Assembly (NCBI GenBank): GCA_965651325.1
Contig: CBFGSB010000054.1
Span: forward strand, 1 to 17,293
Length of the DNA: 17,293 bases
Source of the DNA: IDS-8 sp965651325
Lineage (GTDB): Bacteria; Pseudomonadota; Gammaproteobacteria; Steroidobacterales; Woeseiaceae
Direction of reading: 5' to 3'
This document shows positions 7,701 to 13,498 of this stretch, piece by piece (the first letter of the stretch is position 1; every line of letters starts with the position of its first letter). The notes below the pieces were generated by a model, which worked only from the letters and a program-made list of their open reading frames with translations, did not search any database and was not told the DNA's origin. The position numbers were made by a program, and so were the translations under genes.

Positions 7701-10135
7701 ACACGGACCGCGACGGCATCGACGACGCCGCGGAGCACAGCCTCGAAACCGACCCGACGAACCCCGATACGGACGGCGACGGCGTCGCGGACGGCGACGA
7801 GGTGAACGTCCACGGCACCGATCCGTTCGCGGGCGACAGCGACGGCGACGGCATACCGGACGACTGGGAGATCGCCAACGGGCTCGACCCGCTGGTCGAC
7901 GATGCGGGCGCGGACGCCGACGGCGACGGACTGACGAATCTCGACGAGCACGAACGTGAGACCGACCCGCAGCGCATGGACACCGACGGCGACGGCCTGG
8001 ATGACGGCCAGGAGGTCGGATTCGAACCCGCCGGCACGCTCGATCCCACCGAGCGCGATACCGACGGCGACGGCGTCTATGACGGCTGGGAGCTGGAGCA
8101 TGGCTTCGATCCCGCAAACGCGGACGACGGCGATTTCGACACGGACGGCGACGGCTTGCCGACCTGGCGGGAATTCAACGCCGATACGGACCCGCTCGTT
8201 GCCGACAGCGATGGCGACGGCATGCCCGACGGGTTCGAGGTGGACAATGGCCTCGACCCGCTGCAGGACGACTCGGGCCTCGACCTCGACCGCGACGGCG
8301 CCACCAATCTCGACGAATACCTGTCGAGCGGCGCCGTGCAGGCCGACGACGTACCGCCCGTCCTGACGCCGCCCGGAGACGTCGTCGCGAACGCCACCGG
8401 CGTGTTCACCGACGTGCCGCTCGGCACCGCGACCGCCGTCGATGCGCGCGACGGCGAGGTTGTCCCGGAGGCCAGCGATACGGGACCGTTCGTGCCGGGC
8501 CCGCACGTGGTCACATGGTCGGCCGAGGACGTCTCGGGCAACCGGGCCGAGGCGGACCAGTCCGTCGGCGTGATCCCGCTGGTCAATTTCGGCGTCGACC
8601 AGGTCGCCGACGAGGGCGACGTGGTGACCGTGGACGTGCTGTTGAACGGCGCGGCGGTGACCTACCCGGTGCAGGTGAACTACGCGGTCAGCGGGGGTGC
8701 GACCAACCCCGAGGACCACGATGCCGCCGCCGGGTCCGTCATGATCGAGGCGGGCACCGCGGGCGCGATCGAGATCGGGATCGCCGCCGACGCGGTGTTC
8801 GAGGGCGAGGAGACGTTCACACTGACGATGACCGACGTGATGAACGGCATCGCGGGCATGCAGAGCTCGCATACGGTAACGATCACGCAGGCAAACGTAA
8901 AACCGGTGACCACGATCACGATGCGACAGCAGGGACGGCGCGTGACCACGGCGACCCGTGACGGCGGTCCCGTTACGATCTCCGCGAGCGTCAGCGACCC
9001 GAACGTCGCCGATGCGCACACGATAAGCTGGAGCGCGAGCGACGCAGGCATCTTCGACCCGGCCGACGCCGGGGATGCCGAGTACGCCATCGACCCGGCG
9101 GCGCTTCCGACAGGGTACTACCGGATCGTCGCCGATACGGCGGACAACGGGGTTCCGATCGCGGCCAGCCGGGCGACGACCCTGCTCAGCATCGTCGCCA
9201 CGGCGCCCGTCCTGGATGCGGGCGCCGACAGCGACGGCGACGGTGTTGATGACGCAACCGAAGGCTTCGGCGACAGTGACGGCGACCGCATCCCCGACTA
9301 CCGCGACGCTCACGACGACGCCAACGTGCTTGCCCTCGACGACGAGGGCCGCGTGCTGGAAGCGCAGCCCGGTCACCGGCTGCTGCTCGGCGAATCGGCG
9401 TTCCGCGCCGGTGTCGTTGCCGTCCTCCCCGAAGCCGGCCTCGCCGACGAAGTCGAGTTCGGCTACCCGAACGGCGTTGCCGACTTCGAGGTGCACGGGG
9501 TCGCGCCCGGGGGCACGGCCCTGGTGGTCATGCCGCTCAGCCATCCGCTGCCCGCGACCGCGGTGTACCGCAAGTTCGCTGCCAACGGCTGGCAGCCGTT
9601 CACCGCCGTCGCGGGTAATGCACTCATGAGCGCGCCCGGCGGCAACGGCGCCTGCCCGGCACCGGGAGATGCAAGCTACGTTGCCGGCCTGAGCCCCCTG
9701 CACGAATGCGTGCAGCTCCTCCTGGAGGATGGCGGTCCGAACGACGCGGACGGGGCAGCGGACGGGGTAATCCGCGACCCGGGCGGTGTCGCCGTGCCGA
9801 TCGACGTAAGCTTGAGCGTGCTGGCCGTGGCCGACCGCGACGTCACGGCCGGCAGCAGCGGCAACGTGATTCTCGCGCTGCGGCTGACGAGCCCGTCGGG
9901 TGGCGTCGAGCTCGACGGCCTCACGCTGTCGGCTTCGGGCAGCGGCGATGACGCGGCCATTCGCAACGTGCGCCTGGTCGTCGACGAGAACGCGAACGGA
10001 CTGGTCGACGACGGCGAAACGGCGATAGCCAGCGGCACTTACGCCACCGACGACGGAACGATCGAGCTCGCGATGCCGACGCCTTACCCGGTGCCGGTCG
10101 GCGAGACCGATTTGCTGGTCGCTTACGACTTCTGA
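1757..10135 (+). CDS. Giant exported mosaic protein (HYR, cadherin-like, NHL propeller, PKD-like, TSP3, RCC1-like, Calx-beta, choice-of-anchor U-like)
   Basis: This 2792-residue protein begins with a Sec signal peptide (RR at 9-10, hydrophobic core 11-28, likely cut after ASA, residue 30). Residues 31-315 are unrecognised. Then come two HYR-like modules (about 318-420 and 421-510, with a calcium-loop-like DHNGDGIVDENDG at 396-408). The first half of a cadherin-like domain follows (511-585), then an NHL-type propeller (about 590-1010), then the second half of that domain (1012-1055). Next are another cadherin-like module (1058-1185), a PKD-like module with WGDGS near 1223 and a DUF11-like module (about 1308-1435). 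Ten TSP3 repeats (1440-1660), a seven-unit RCC1-like propeller (1672-1955) and ten more TSP3 repeats (1959-2190) follow. Then come a third HYR (2197-2275), Calx-beta (2276-2378), an Ig/PKD-like module, two TSP3 units and a choice-of-anchor U-like region ending DGVIRDPGG (to about 2680). The C-terminal 110 residues form a beta-rich module with no LPXTG, PEP-CTERM, GlyGly-CTERM or RTX signal. It probably acts outside the cytoplasm in adhesion or cell-surface structure; no enzyme domain is seen. Confidence 0.9.
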   Translation: MDLHRTQARRVLTGMLLAGLAALGAAAASAEFAGPFDDELGLDEEQQRVQNNVSLGTIVTLNSTSVASIPLGMVPSAIVSYTAEVSGVAADSGLKFTKAYLVAPDDRALLPNARNQCAYSFDLPQTEAEFQNFLGLWPKLGEDRLFRRNDTPISFGALGVPQIWHANTDVLLSVTSLSAGFDPTAGTSSQEVFVPPGVHEIVWRADTLTYPVWDFVLPAALMPVNAVMEVKFGRIIKKLKLSRGRLPELVGAVDDPALLVRMLNQLNRKIRLFSILEKAAPQLADVGHALTGEYLVERIVEPTKTVSRARVQKFTVYDMLAPAISTSAPDVTLEATDIGGTTFNRYFVDLRDTITATDPCDQPLVVVHDAPEVLPLGVTLVTWTVRDPGPTQPGIDHNGDGIVDENDGYRTDSVVQLITVEDTQAPILVPPPGVVIESDTAVDLDTAALGQPLVVDLADLHPDVTSSTDSIDGIVPPDTRTVITWAAADDALPTPNVATAEQLVTVKTPGSNTPPVAQAASAQTLTSQPVDIVLTGVDNDLLPYSNDPEGPAVPDPLQFRIEQRPQNGEFVAPLKPFFIDDYRTDKVGGLIAYIESRPDAETLMEEYILAVNTNAVPQFLDDEFCAVDEPAPVDFVFEPRYVHVTDEGEEYFFDQFLVCDPNGTGDPEWATYPRISRWGAGNQFLGHVRIDDNGGGVPGEDAVFRIDDEDFVYYVDPSTGGEEVVSIQRCAADFTNTTTTPPFCQSQGFGPVDANDAYPNGGWDPETALVDIERELVYVVAGPTINVFDYRHEDPDNDSSPRHPALRIAALVDDLGSDQVLDVGACGPAGTAQFHPSMEVDSAGNLYVSDNECHRIHKFEASHFDEDGVFVPGAYVGWMGKCTGSNNLACDVDNQRTKGYSCTAAAQCTTGATQNGEGIGQFFNPAFLAIDPNDILYVADYDNSRIQRFSPDGTFAGQAASTGNGINADTDGGFVLGNMGPPKHVSVNSTDFYVVDQSENFVHNFDTSPFKDITPSSATVTYVSDFAFHSAADTFSYSVNDGLVDSAAAVVNVAVARNYRQPQPEGRDVAAREDRSVVIVLRGTDPDGIASRDFNGLDELTFEIVEQPAFGRLEPGGDPGDVTIDPGMAVWTYTPDRDYFGPDAFTFTVHDAFTDEAFDGATPIPEPYGAAGPATVNIDVESVNDSPIVRIETPERVAAGFPLMLSAKVYDDFGTTYDFTLHWGDGSVSTNGEMLHDDNGTPNDVEDDTVTLSGVVYSKAGLNNIGESPVNALHTYTSAGDRTIRLCMRDAGRLETCSSIEVTVEPLVALSVGLELSHPEIVDGLLFETSIDLENAVPSGGVAGLAADNVTLQMEIPEVLTVQSHTTDTGSCAVAAGMFECAFGTLASGAAPSVNLVLHGNGTLLHDRTLVLDAVLTTDTPALVDTFISSRGIDLLAVNLDRDGDGLPNIFEAVHDVAEPDADEDGDGLTNLEEFEAGTSPRQADSDGDGIGDGDELNLHGSDPLQTDSDDDGLPDADELNVHGTDPASDDSDGDGMRDNWELDNGFDPTVADGDGDADGDGLSDAEEFAHGSDHLDPDTDGDGLDDGEEVNAYDTDPAVADSDEDGLDDGDEIAAGTLPNKPDSDDDGLLDGTEVHVAATDPLLADTDRDGLPDGYEYLNERLPGFPDYRLAAGGLSSCALTDAGVECWGRNDRGQAPSVVPGLDDPQALTVGFVHACALDRHADNTNEVVCWGDNAFGQSTVPALNDPVQVAAGGYHNCALDRQPDTSLALVCWGRDENGAVSAAPTDLEQPLQLVSTISGSGSCVLDRTASGTELRCWGHPDVATDPPAEFGDEVAALALGHRHGCIVAGGERRCWGLNDDGQAPPGPFASQAVEVSLGGFHSCALERGDEETYGVACWGRNVDGQASVPESLERPLNLASGSHHSCALDSGSAKCWGVETQFDEGQAPAERQLAIDPDSDGVPTAEELANGTSPIDADTDRDGIDDAAEHSLETDPTNPDTDGDGVADGDEVNVHGTDPFAGDSDGDGIPDDWEIANGLDPLVDDAGADADGDGLTNLDEHERETDPQRMDTDGDGLDDGQEVGFEPAGTLDPTERDTDGDGVYDGWELEHGFDPANADDGDFDTDGDGLPTWREFNADTDPLVADSDGDGMPDGFEVDNGLDPLQDDSGLDLDRDGATNLDEYLSSGAVQADDVPPVLTPPGDVVANATGVFTDVPLGTATAVDARDGEVVPEASDTGPFVPGPHVVTWSAEDVSGNRAEADQSVGVIPLVNFGVDQVADEGDVVTVDVLLNGAAVTYPVQVNYAVSGGATNPEDHDAAAGSVMIEAGTAGAIEIGIAADAVFEGEETFTLTMTDVMNGIAGMQSSHTVTITQANVKPVTTITMRQQGRRVTTATRDGGPVTISASVSDPNVADAHTISWSASDAGIFDPADAGDAEYAIDPAALPTGYYRIVADTADNGVPIAASRATTLLSIVATAPVLDAGADSDGDGVDDATEGFGDSDGDRIPDYRDAHDDANVLALDDEGRVLEAQPGHRLLLGESAFRAGVVAVLPEAGLADEVEFGYPNGVADFEVHGVAPGGTALVVMPLSHPLPATAVYRKFAANGWQPFTAVAGNALMSAPGGNGACPAPGDASYVAGLSPLHECVQLLLEDGGPNDADGAADGVIRDPGGVAVPIDVSLSVLAVADRDVTAGSSGNVILALRLTSPSGGVELDGLTLSASGSGDDAAIRNVRLVVDENANGLVDDGETAIASGTYATDDGTIELAMPTPYPVPVGETDLLVAYDF
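3524..4786 (+). other. NHL-type beta-propeller region inserted in a cadherin-like domain
   Basis: About 420 residues contain repeated strand patterns ending in aromatic/Val-Asp motifs. The clearest NHL units are SAGNLYVSDNECHRIHKF (near residues 845-862) and NDILYVADYDNSRIQRFSP (near residues 931-950); weaker units such as ERELVYVVAGPTINVFDY bring the total to about six, enough for one propeller. Before it is a strand like QRPQNGEF and after it ADTFSYSVNDG. These are the two halves of one cadherin-like (PF17963-type) fold, so the propeller looks nested. Several cysteines lie in its loops. Blade count is an estimate by eye. Confidence 0.65.
6074..6736 (+). repeat. TSP3 calcium-binding repeat array 1 (10 units)
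   Basis: Ten units of the form D-x-D-x-D-G-hydrophobic-x-D (for example QADSDGDGIGD, QTDSDDDGLPD, LADTDRDGLPD) are separated by acidic spacers such as ELNVHGTDP. Thrombospondin type 3 repeats wrap around calcium ions. The DNA is rich in GACGGCGACGGC-like words as a result. Here the array forms the rod N-terminal to the RCC1-like propeller. Confidence 0.85.
6770..7621 (+). repeat. RCC1-like propeller: seven Cys-paired CWG repeats
   Basis: Seven successive units share a pattern of [S/A/N/G]C[A/V/I]..., 7-15 residues, then CWG and usually N..GQ. The CWG boxes are CWGRNDRGQ, CWGDNAFGQ, CWGRDENGA, CWGHPDVA, CWGLNDDGQ, CWGRNVDGQ and CWGVETQF. Seven is the canonical blade number of an RCC1 propeller. 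Each blade has two cysteines about 9-17 residues apart, suggesting a disulphide per blade, which suits an oxidising compartment outside the cytoplasm. Confidence 0.8.
7631..8326 (+). repeat. TSP3 calcium-binding repeat array 2 (10 units)
   Basis: A second run of ten D-x-D-x-D-G units (for example NPDTDGDGVAD, AGDSDGDGIPD, VADSDGDGMPD) follows the RCC1-like propeller. The 30-bp segment at 7796-7825 matches 6308-6337 in array 1 at 29 of 30 positions, so the arrays are likely related by duplication or recombination. A HYR module follows directly. Confidence 0.85.
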
Positions 10136-10139
10136 GGGG
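10134..10139 (+). promoter_or_regulatory. Strong Shine-Dalgarno of the small lipoprotein, overlapping the giant gene's stop
   Basis: GAGGGG lies 6 nt before the ATG at 10146 and shares the GA of the preceding TGA stop. The 10-bp gap between genes implies one transcript and probable translational coupling. It also supports this short reading frame being a real gene. Confidence 0.7.
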
Positions 10140-10145
10140 ATTGCC

Positions 10146-10391
10146 ATGCGTACATCGTTGAAGCCCGGTCCGTTGGTCATCGCCGCTCTCGTCCTGGCCG
10201 GCTGCGGCGGGGGCGGTGGCGGGGGTAGCGGCGGCGGTGGCGGCGGATCGCCGCCCCCGCCCCCGCCTCCACCGGCATCGGAAACCTACACGGTCACGCT
10301 GACCGAAATCCGCGTCGAGCGCACCGCCGACCAGCAACCGCTGGTCGTCGACGGGGTTCCCGCCGACGGGGCAACCCTCACCGTCCGGTGA
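10146..10391 (+). CDS. Small Gly/Pro-rich lipoprotein
   Basis: The 81-residue product has a short basic N-terminus (MRTSLKP), a hydrophobic stretch and the lipobox LVLAGC, with the lipidated Cys near residue 21. Next are a run of glycines broken by one Ser, a PPPPPPPP stretch, and about 37 residues rich in Thr and Val (ETYTVTLTEIRV ... GATLTVR) that look like a few beta strands. Residue +2 after Cys is Gly, so an outer-membrane destination is likely by the Lol rule. The gene is 10 bp downstream of the giant gene behind a strong ribosome binding site. The flexible linker plus tiny beta domain suggests a tether or partner for the giant protein, but that is inference. It could instead be a truncated remnant of a longer lipoprotein. 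I do not recognise a family. Confidence 0.7.
   Translation: MRTSLKPGPLVIAALVLAGCGGGGGGGSGGGGGGSPPPPPPPPASETYTVTLTEIRVERTADQQPLVVDGVPADGATLTVR
10205..10273 (+). repeat. G-rich then C-rich low-complexity tract in the lipoprotein gene
   Basis: The polyGly and polyPro codons produce a G-rich block (to about 10246) followed at once by a C-rich block. The junction holds a perfect stem GGCGG-ATCG-CCGCC (10242-10255), and the blocks can pair further with mismatches. Several runs of three or more G could also support a quadruplex. Such a tract is prone to slippage; length changes in multiples of three would alter only linker length. Confidence 0.6.
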
Positions 10392-10410
10392 GCGCGCGCC
10401 AGGACCCTGG

Positions 10411-10426
10411 GGGTGCCGTTGCACCC
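10411..10426. other. Hairpin between the lipoprotein and kinase genes
   Basis: GGGTGC-CGTT-GCACCC is a perfect 6-bp stem with a 4-nt loop, 19 bp after the lipoprotein stop and 44 bp before the kinase GTG. No T-run follows. It may be a weak terminator or attenuator setting a lower kinase level; the function is not shown by sequence. Confidence 0.35.
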
Positions 10427-10470
10427 GTGTCAGCGTCGGGCGCAAGCGCGTTGCCGGGACACGCGCCGGC

Positions 10471-13401
10471 GTGAACGACGCACCGCCCGTGCCGGCCATG
10501 ACGCCTGAGCGCTGGCAGCGCATCGAACGTCTTTTCACGAGGAGCCTCGAGCTCGAGGGCGCGGCACGGGCTGCCCTGCTCGAGGAAGCCTGCCGCGACG
10601 ATCCTGCGCTGCGCGAAGCGGTCGAGGCGATGCTGCGTTTCGACGACGGCGACGACGCTTTGCGGCAGGCCATCGGTCAAGCGGCGGCCGCGGCCGCCCG
10701 GGAGGCGGACGATCTCTGGTGCGGCCGCGAGCTTGGCGCCTACCGCATAGAGCGCCCGCTCGCTTCCGGCGGCATGGCATCGGTATTCCTTGCGCGCCGC
10801 GCCGACGCTGCGTTCGAGCGCGAGGTGGCGATCAAGCTCCTCTCCAGCGCACTCAGCTCCGCCGACGCGCGGCGCCGCTTTCTCGTCGAGCGGCAGATCC
10901 TTGCCAACCTGGACCATCCGTACATCGCGCAGCTCCTCGATGGCGGTGCGACCGACGATGGCGTGCCCTATCTCGTCATGGAGTACGTGGATGGGCTGCC
11001 GATCGACGCGTGGTGCGAACGCGAGAACCTCTCGGTTGCCGACCGGCTGCGCCTGTTCCGGAAAGTGTGCGGCGCCGTGCAATACGCGCACCGCCACCTG
11101 GTCGTGCACCGCGACATAAAGCCGGGCAACATCCTCGTCACTGCCGATGGCACGCCGAAACTGCTCGATTTCGGCATCGCGAAGCTGCTGAACGCCGCGG
11201 TCGCGCCGGCGGCGACGGCCGCGGAGGCGCGCCTGCTCACGCCGATGCACGCAAGCCCCGAGCAGGTACGCGGCGAACCGGTCACCACGGCGAGCGACGT
11301 CTACAGCCTCGGCGTGCTGCTCTACGAGCTCCTCACCGGCTCCTCGCCTTACCGCGGCCCTACGCGCACGCCGCGCGAGATCGAGCAGGCGATCTGCGAG
11401 ACCGAACCCTTGCGGCCCAGCGTCGCCGTTGCGGCGGGCAGCGATCCGGCGTCCGGCGCAATCGCGGACGCAGGAAGCGACAGGCCGGCAGATACCGGCG
11501 CGGCCTCCGGTGCCGCAGGAGCACGCACCGCGCGCGATGCCACCGCGCGCCGATTGGGCAAGGCACTCGCCGGCGACCTCGATACCATCGTCATGAAGGC
11601 ACTGCGCAAGGAACCCGACCGGCGCTACGCCGGCGTCGATGAGTTCGCCGCCGACATCGACCGCTACCTCGCCAGGCGCCCCATCTCCGCGCGCCCCGCG
11701 AGCTTCGCCTACCGCGCGCGCAAGTTCCTGGCTCGGCGCGCCGGCGCAGTGGCCGCCGTCATTGGCGTCTTCCTGCTCGTTACCGCGCTCATCGCCTTCT
11801 ACACCGTGCGGCTCGCCCACGAGCGCGACCTGCAGGCCCGGGAGCGCGAGACGGCGCAGCAGGTCTCGGACTTCATGGTCGGCCTGTTCGAGAAGGCGGA
11901 CCCGCGCTTGGGCGAAGCCGACCTCACCGCCCGCGAGCTGCTCGCGCAGGGTATGCAGCGCATCGGCGAGATCGGCGATGCGCAACCGCTGGTCGCGGCC
12001 AGCCTGATGATCGGCATGGGCCGCGCGCACGGCGGCCTCGGCGACTATGACACCGCGTTCGACCTCGTGAGCGAAGCGCTGGAGATCCGGCGCCAGTGGT
12101 TGCCGTCCGGGCACCCGGACATCGCCGAGGGGCTGCACCGCCTGGGTGACGCTGAGCTCGGCCGGAAGCGATACCCCGAGGCGCGCGCGCTGTTCGAAGA
12201 GGCGCTCGCGATGCGTGAGCAGGCCCTGGGACCGCAAGCCGTGGAAGTGGGACGCACCCTTTACCGGCTGGCATACGTCGACATGCGGCTCGCCGACTAT
12301 CCCGCGATGCACGCGAGACTCGAGCGCGCGCTCGCCATCCACGAGCAGGCCTTGGGGCCCGGGCATCCGGATACCGGCGACGTCGCCGGCCTGCTGGGTT
12401 CTTATTATTGGGTGACGGGAGACCTCGACTCGGCACGGGTGTATCTCGCACGAAGCCTCGCGAGCGCCGAGCAGGCTTATGGCGCGGACAGCATCCGCAC
12501 GGTCTACGTGGTGCACAACCTGGGCCTCCTGTCGTGGAACCTCGGCGAGTACCAGGCCGCCTACGACCTGTACCGGCGCGAGCTCGCTACCCGGAAGAAG
12601 CACCTTGGGCCTGGCCATCCGGACCTCGCCGTCGCGATGTACGGCCTCGGCATCACGAGCGGGAACATGGGGAACTACGGCGAGGCGCTCGATTGGTACG
12701 AGCAAACCGTGGCCTTGCAGGAAGCGGCCCTCGGGCCGGACGATCACTACCTCGCGATGACGCTCGGCGGTTACGGCTTCACGCTCCTGGATGTGGGCCG
12801 GTTGGCGGATGCGCACGCGGCGCTGGAGCGCTCGCTGGCGATTTTCGAGCGCAAGTTCGGAGCGTCGCACCCCGACCTGCGCGCACCGCTCACGGGGCTT
12901 GCAAAAGTGGCCATCGCGGAAGGGCGCTACGCCGATGCCGACGCCCTCATGGCGCGCACGCGGCAGATCGTCGACTCGCAGCTCCCCGCCGATCACCCGG
13001 ACGTGCTGCGTACGATCGTATCGAGCGGTGAGCTGTACGCCGCGGCCGGTGACTGGGAGACGGCCCGCGCATACTTTGCGCAGGGCCTCGAAGGGCTGGA
13101 ACGGATCGGGCTCGACCATCCGTATGCCGCCCCGGCGCTGTCCGGCATGGCCGCCACGCAAACCGCCGCCGGGGAATATGGCGAGGCCGAAACCAACTAC
13201 CTCCGCGCGATCGCGATCCACGAGCGGGATGGACACGGCGACCACAAACCCGCCCTGGCCGCCGTCCTCGACGGCTACGCCCACCTGCTCCGGCTGACGG
13301 GCCGAACCGCCGAGGCAGCCGACCAGGCCGCCCGCGCCCGGCGCATCCGCGCCGGGGTCACCGCCTCGATCGCGGATTTCGCCTCGAGCGAAGGAGACTG
13401 A
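10471..13401 (+). CDS. Transmembrane Hanks-type Ser/Thr protein kinase with C-terminal TPR array
   Basis: This 976-residue protein starts with the short helical region (MTPERWQRIERLF...) common to ECF-linked kinases. The kinase domain follows: glycine loop LASGGMASVF (97-106), VAIK with Lys122, catalytic HRDIKPGN (213-220), DFG at 233 and ASPEQVRGE. A low-complexity Ala/Gly/Asp insert precedes LAGDLDTIVMKALRKEP. One membrane segment lies at about 424-446 and a short probable coiled coil (HERDLQARERETAQQ) after it. About 11 TPRs of kinesin-light-chain type, with LGPGHPD spacers, fill about 507-970. Topology should be catalytic domain in the cytoplasm and TPRs outside. Two of three loop glycines are Ala (98, 103), but all catalytic residues remain. 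The start is uncertain: GTG 10471 has only a weak GGGA upstream, and ATG 10498 (9 residues shorter) matches the usual family start. It probably acts on the locus's sigma factor; this is inferred from gene context. Confidence 0.92.
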   Translation: MNDAPPVPAMTPERWQRIERLFTRSLELEGAARAALLEEACRDDPALREAVEAMLRFDDGDDALRQAIGQAAAAAAREADDLWCGRELGAYRIERPLASGGMASVFLARRADAAFEREVAIKLLSSALSSADARRRFLVERQILANLDHPYIAQLLDGGATDDGVPYLVMEYVDGLPIDAWCERENLSVADRLRLFRKVCGAVQYAHRHLVVHRDIKPGNILVTADGTPKLLDFGIAKLLNAAVAPAATAAEARLLTPMHASPEQVRGEPVTTASDVYSLGVLLYELLTGSSPYRGPTRTPREIEQAICETEPLRPSVAVAAGSDPASGAIADAGSDRPADTGAASGAAGARTARDATARRLGKALAGDLDTIVMKALRKEPDRRYAGVDEFAADIDRYLARRPISARPASFAYRARKFLARRAGAVAAVIGVFLLVTALIAFYTVRLAHERDLQARERETAQQVSDFMVGLFEKADPRLGEADLTARELLAQGMQRIGEIGDAQPLVAASLMIGMGRAHGGLGDYDTAFDLVSEALEIRRQWLPSGHPDIAEGLHRLGDAELGRKRYPEARALFEEALAMREQALGPQAVEVGRTLYRLAYVDMRLADYPAMHARLERALAIHEQALGPGHPDTGDVAGLLGSYYWVTGDLDSARVYLARSLASAEQAYGADSIRTVYVVHNLGLLSWNLGEYQAAYDLYRRELATRKKHLGPGHPDLAVAMYGLGITSGNMGNYGEALDWYEQTVALQEAALGPDDHYLAMTLGGYGFTLLDVGRLADAHAALERSLAIFERKFGASHPDLRAPLTGLAKVAIAEGRYADADALMARTRQIVDSQLPADHPDVLRTIVSSGELYAAAGDWETARAYFAQGLEGLERIGLDHPYAAPALSGMAATQTAAGEYGEAETNYLRAIAIHERDGHGDHKPALAAVLDGYAHLLRLTGRTAEAADQAARARRIRAGVTASIADFASSEGD

Positions 13402-13498
13402 CGGCGGCACCGTCCTTCCGCACTACCCGCTTGGCAGCCGGCCCACCGAAAGCAGCCGCGGTATCATCGGCACACCCCGGCGCTGCCTGACACGCACG

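Noticed and set aside
6074..8326. Tandem GACGGCGACGG words as a CRISPR or intergenic satellite
   Set aside because: The repeats are in frame and encode TSP3 calcium loops; spacing and sequence vary as protein repeats do, with no constant repeat-spacer pattern.
1757..10135. Giant protein as an RTX toxin, or polymorphic toxin with a C-terminal effector
   Set aside because: No GGxGxDxxx nonapeptides, no immunity-like gene downstream, and the C-terminus is a beta-rich structural module.
5705..10180. 1491-codon open frame on the minus strand, opposite the giant gene
   Set aside because: Composition is Val/Arg/Ala-rich noise mirroring GAC/GGC codons of the repeats; no domain, signal or ribosome binding site. 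It is an antisense shadow of GC-rich coding DNA.
10378..13410. 1010-codon open frame on the minus strand opposite the kinase
   Set aside because: The plus strand carries clear kinase and TPR motifs; the antisense frame shows none.
13402..13498. Molybdenum-cofactor riboswitch, ModE box or clear promoter before modA
   Set aside because: No ModE-like TATATA palindrome or riboswitch architecture is visible. TATCAT at 13462 has TTGGCA 25 bp upstream, too far for a good promoter pair.
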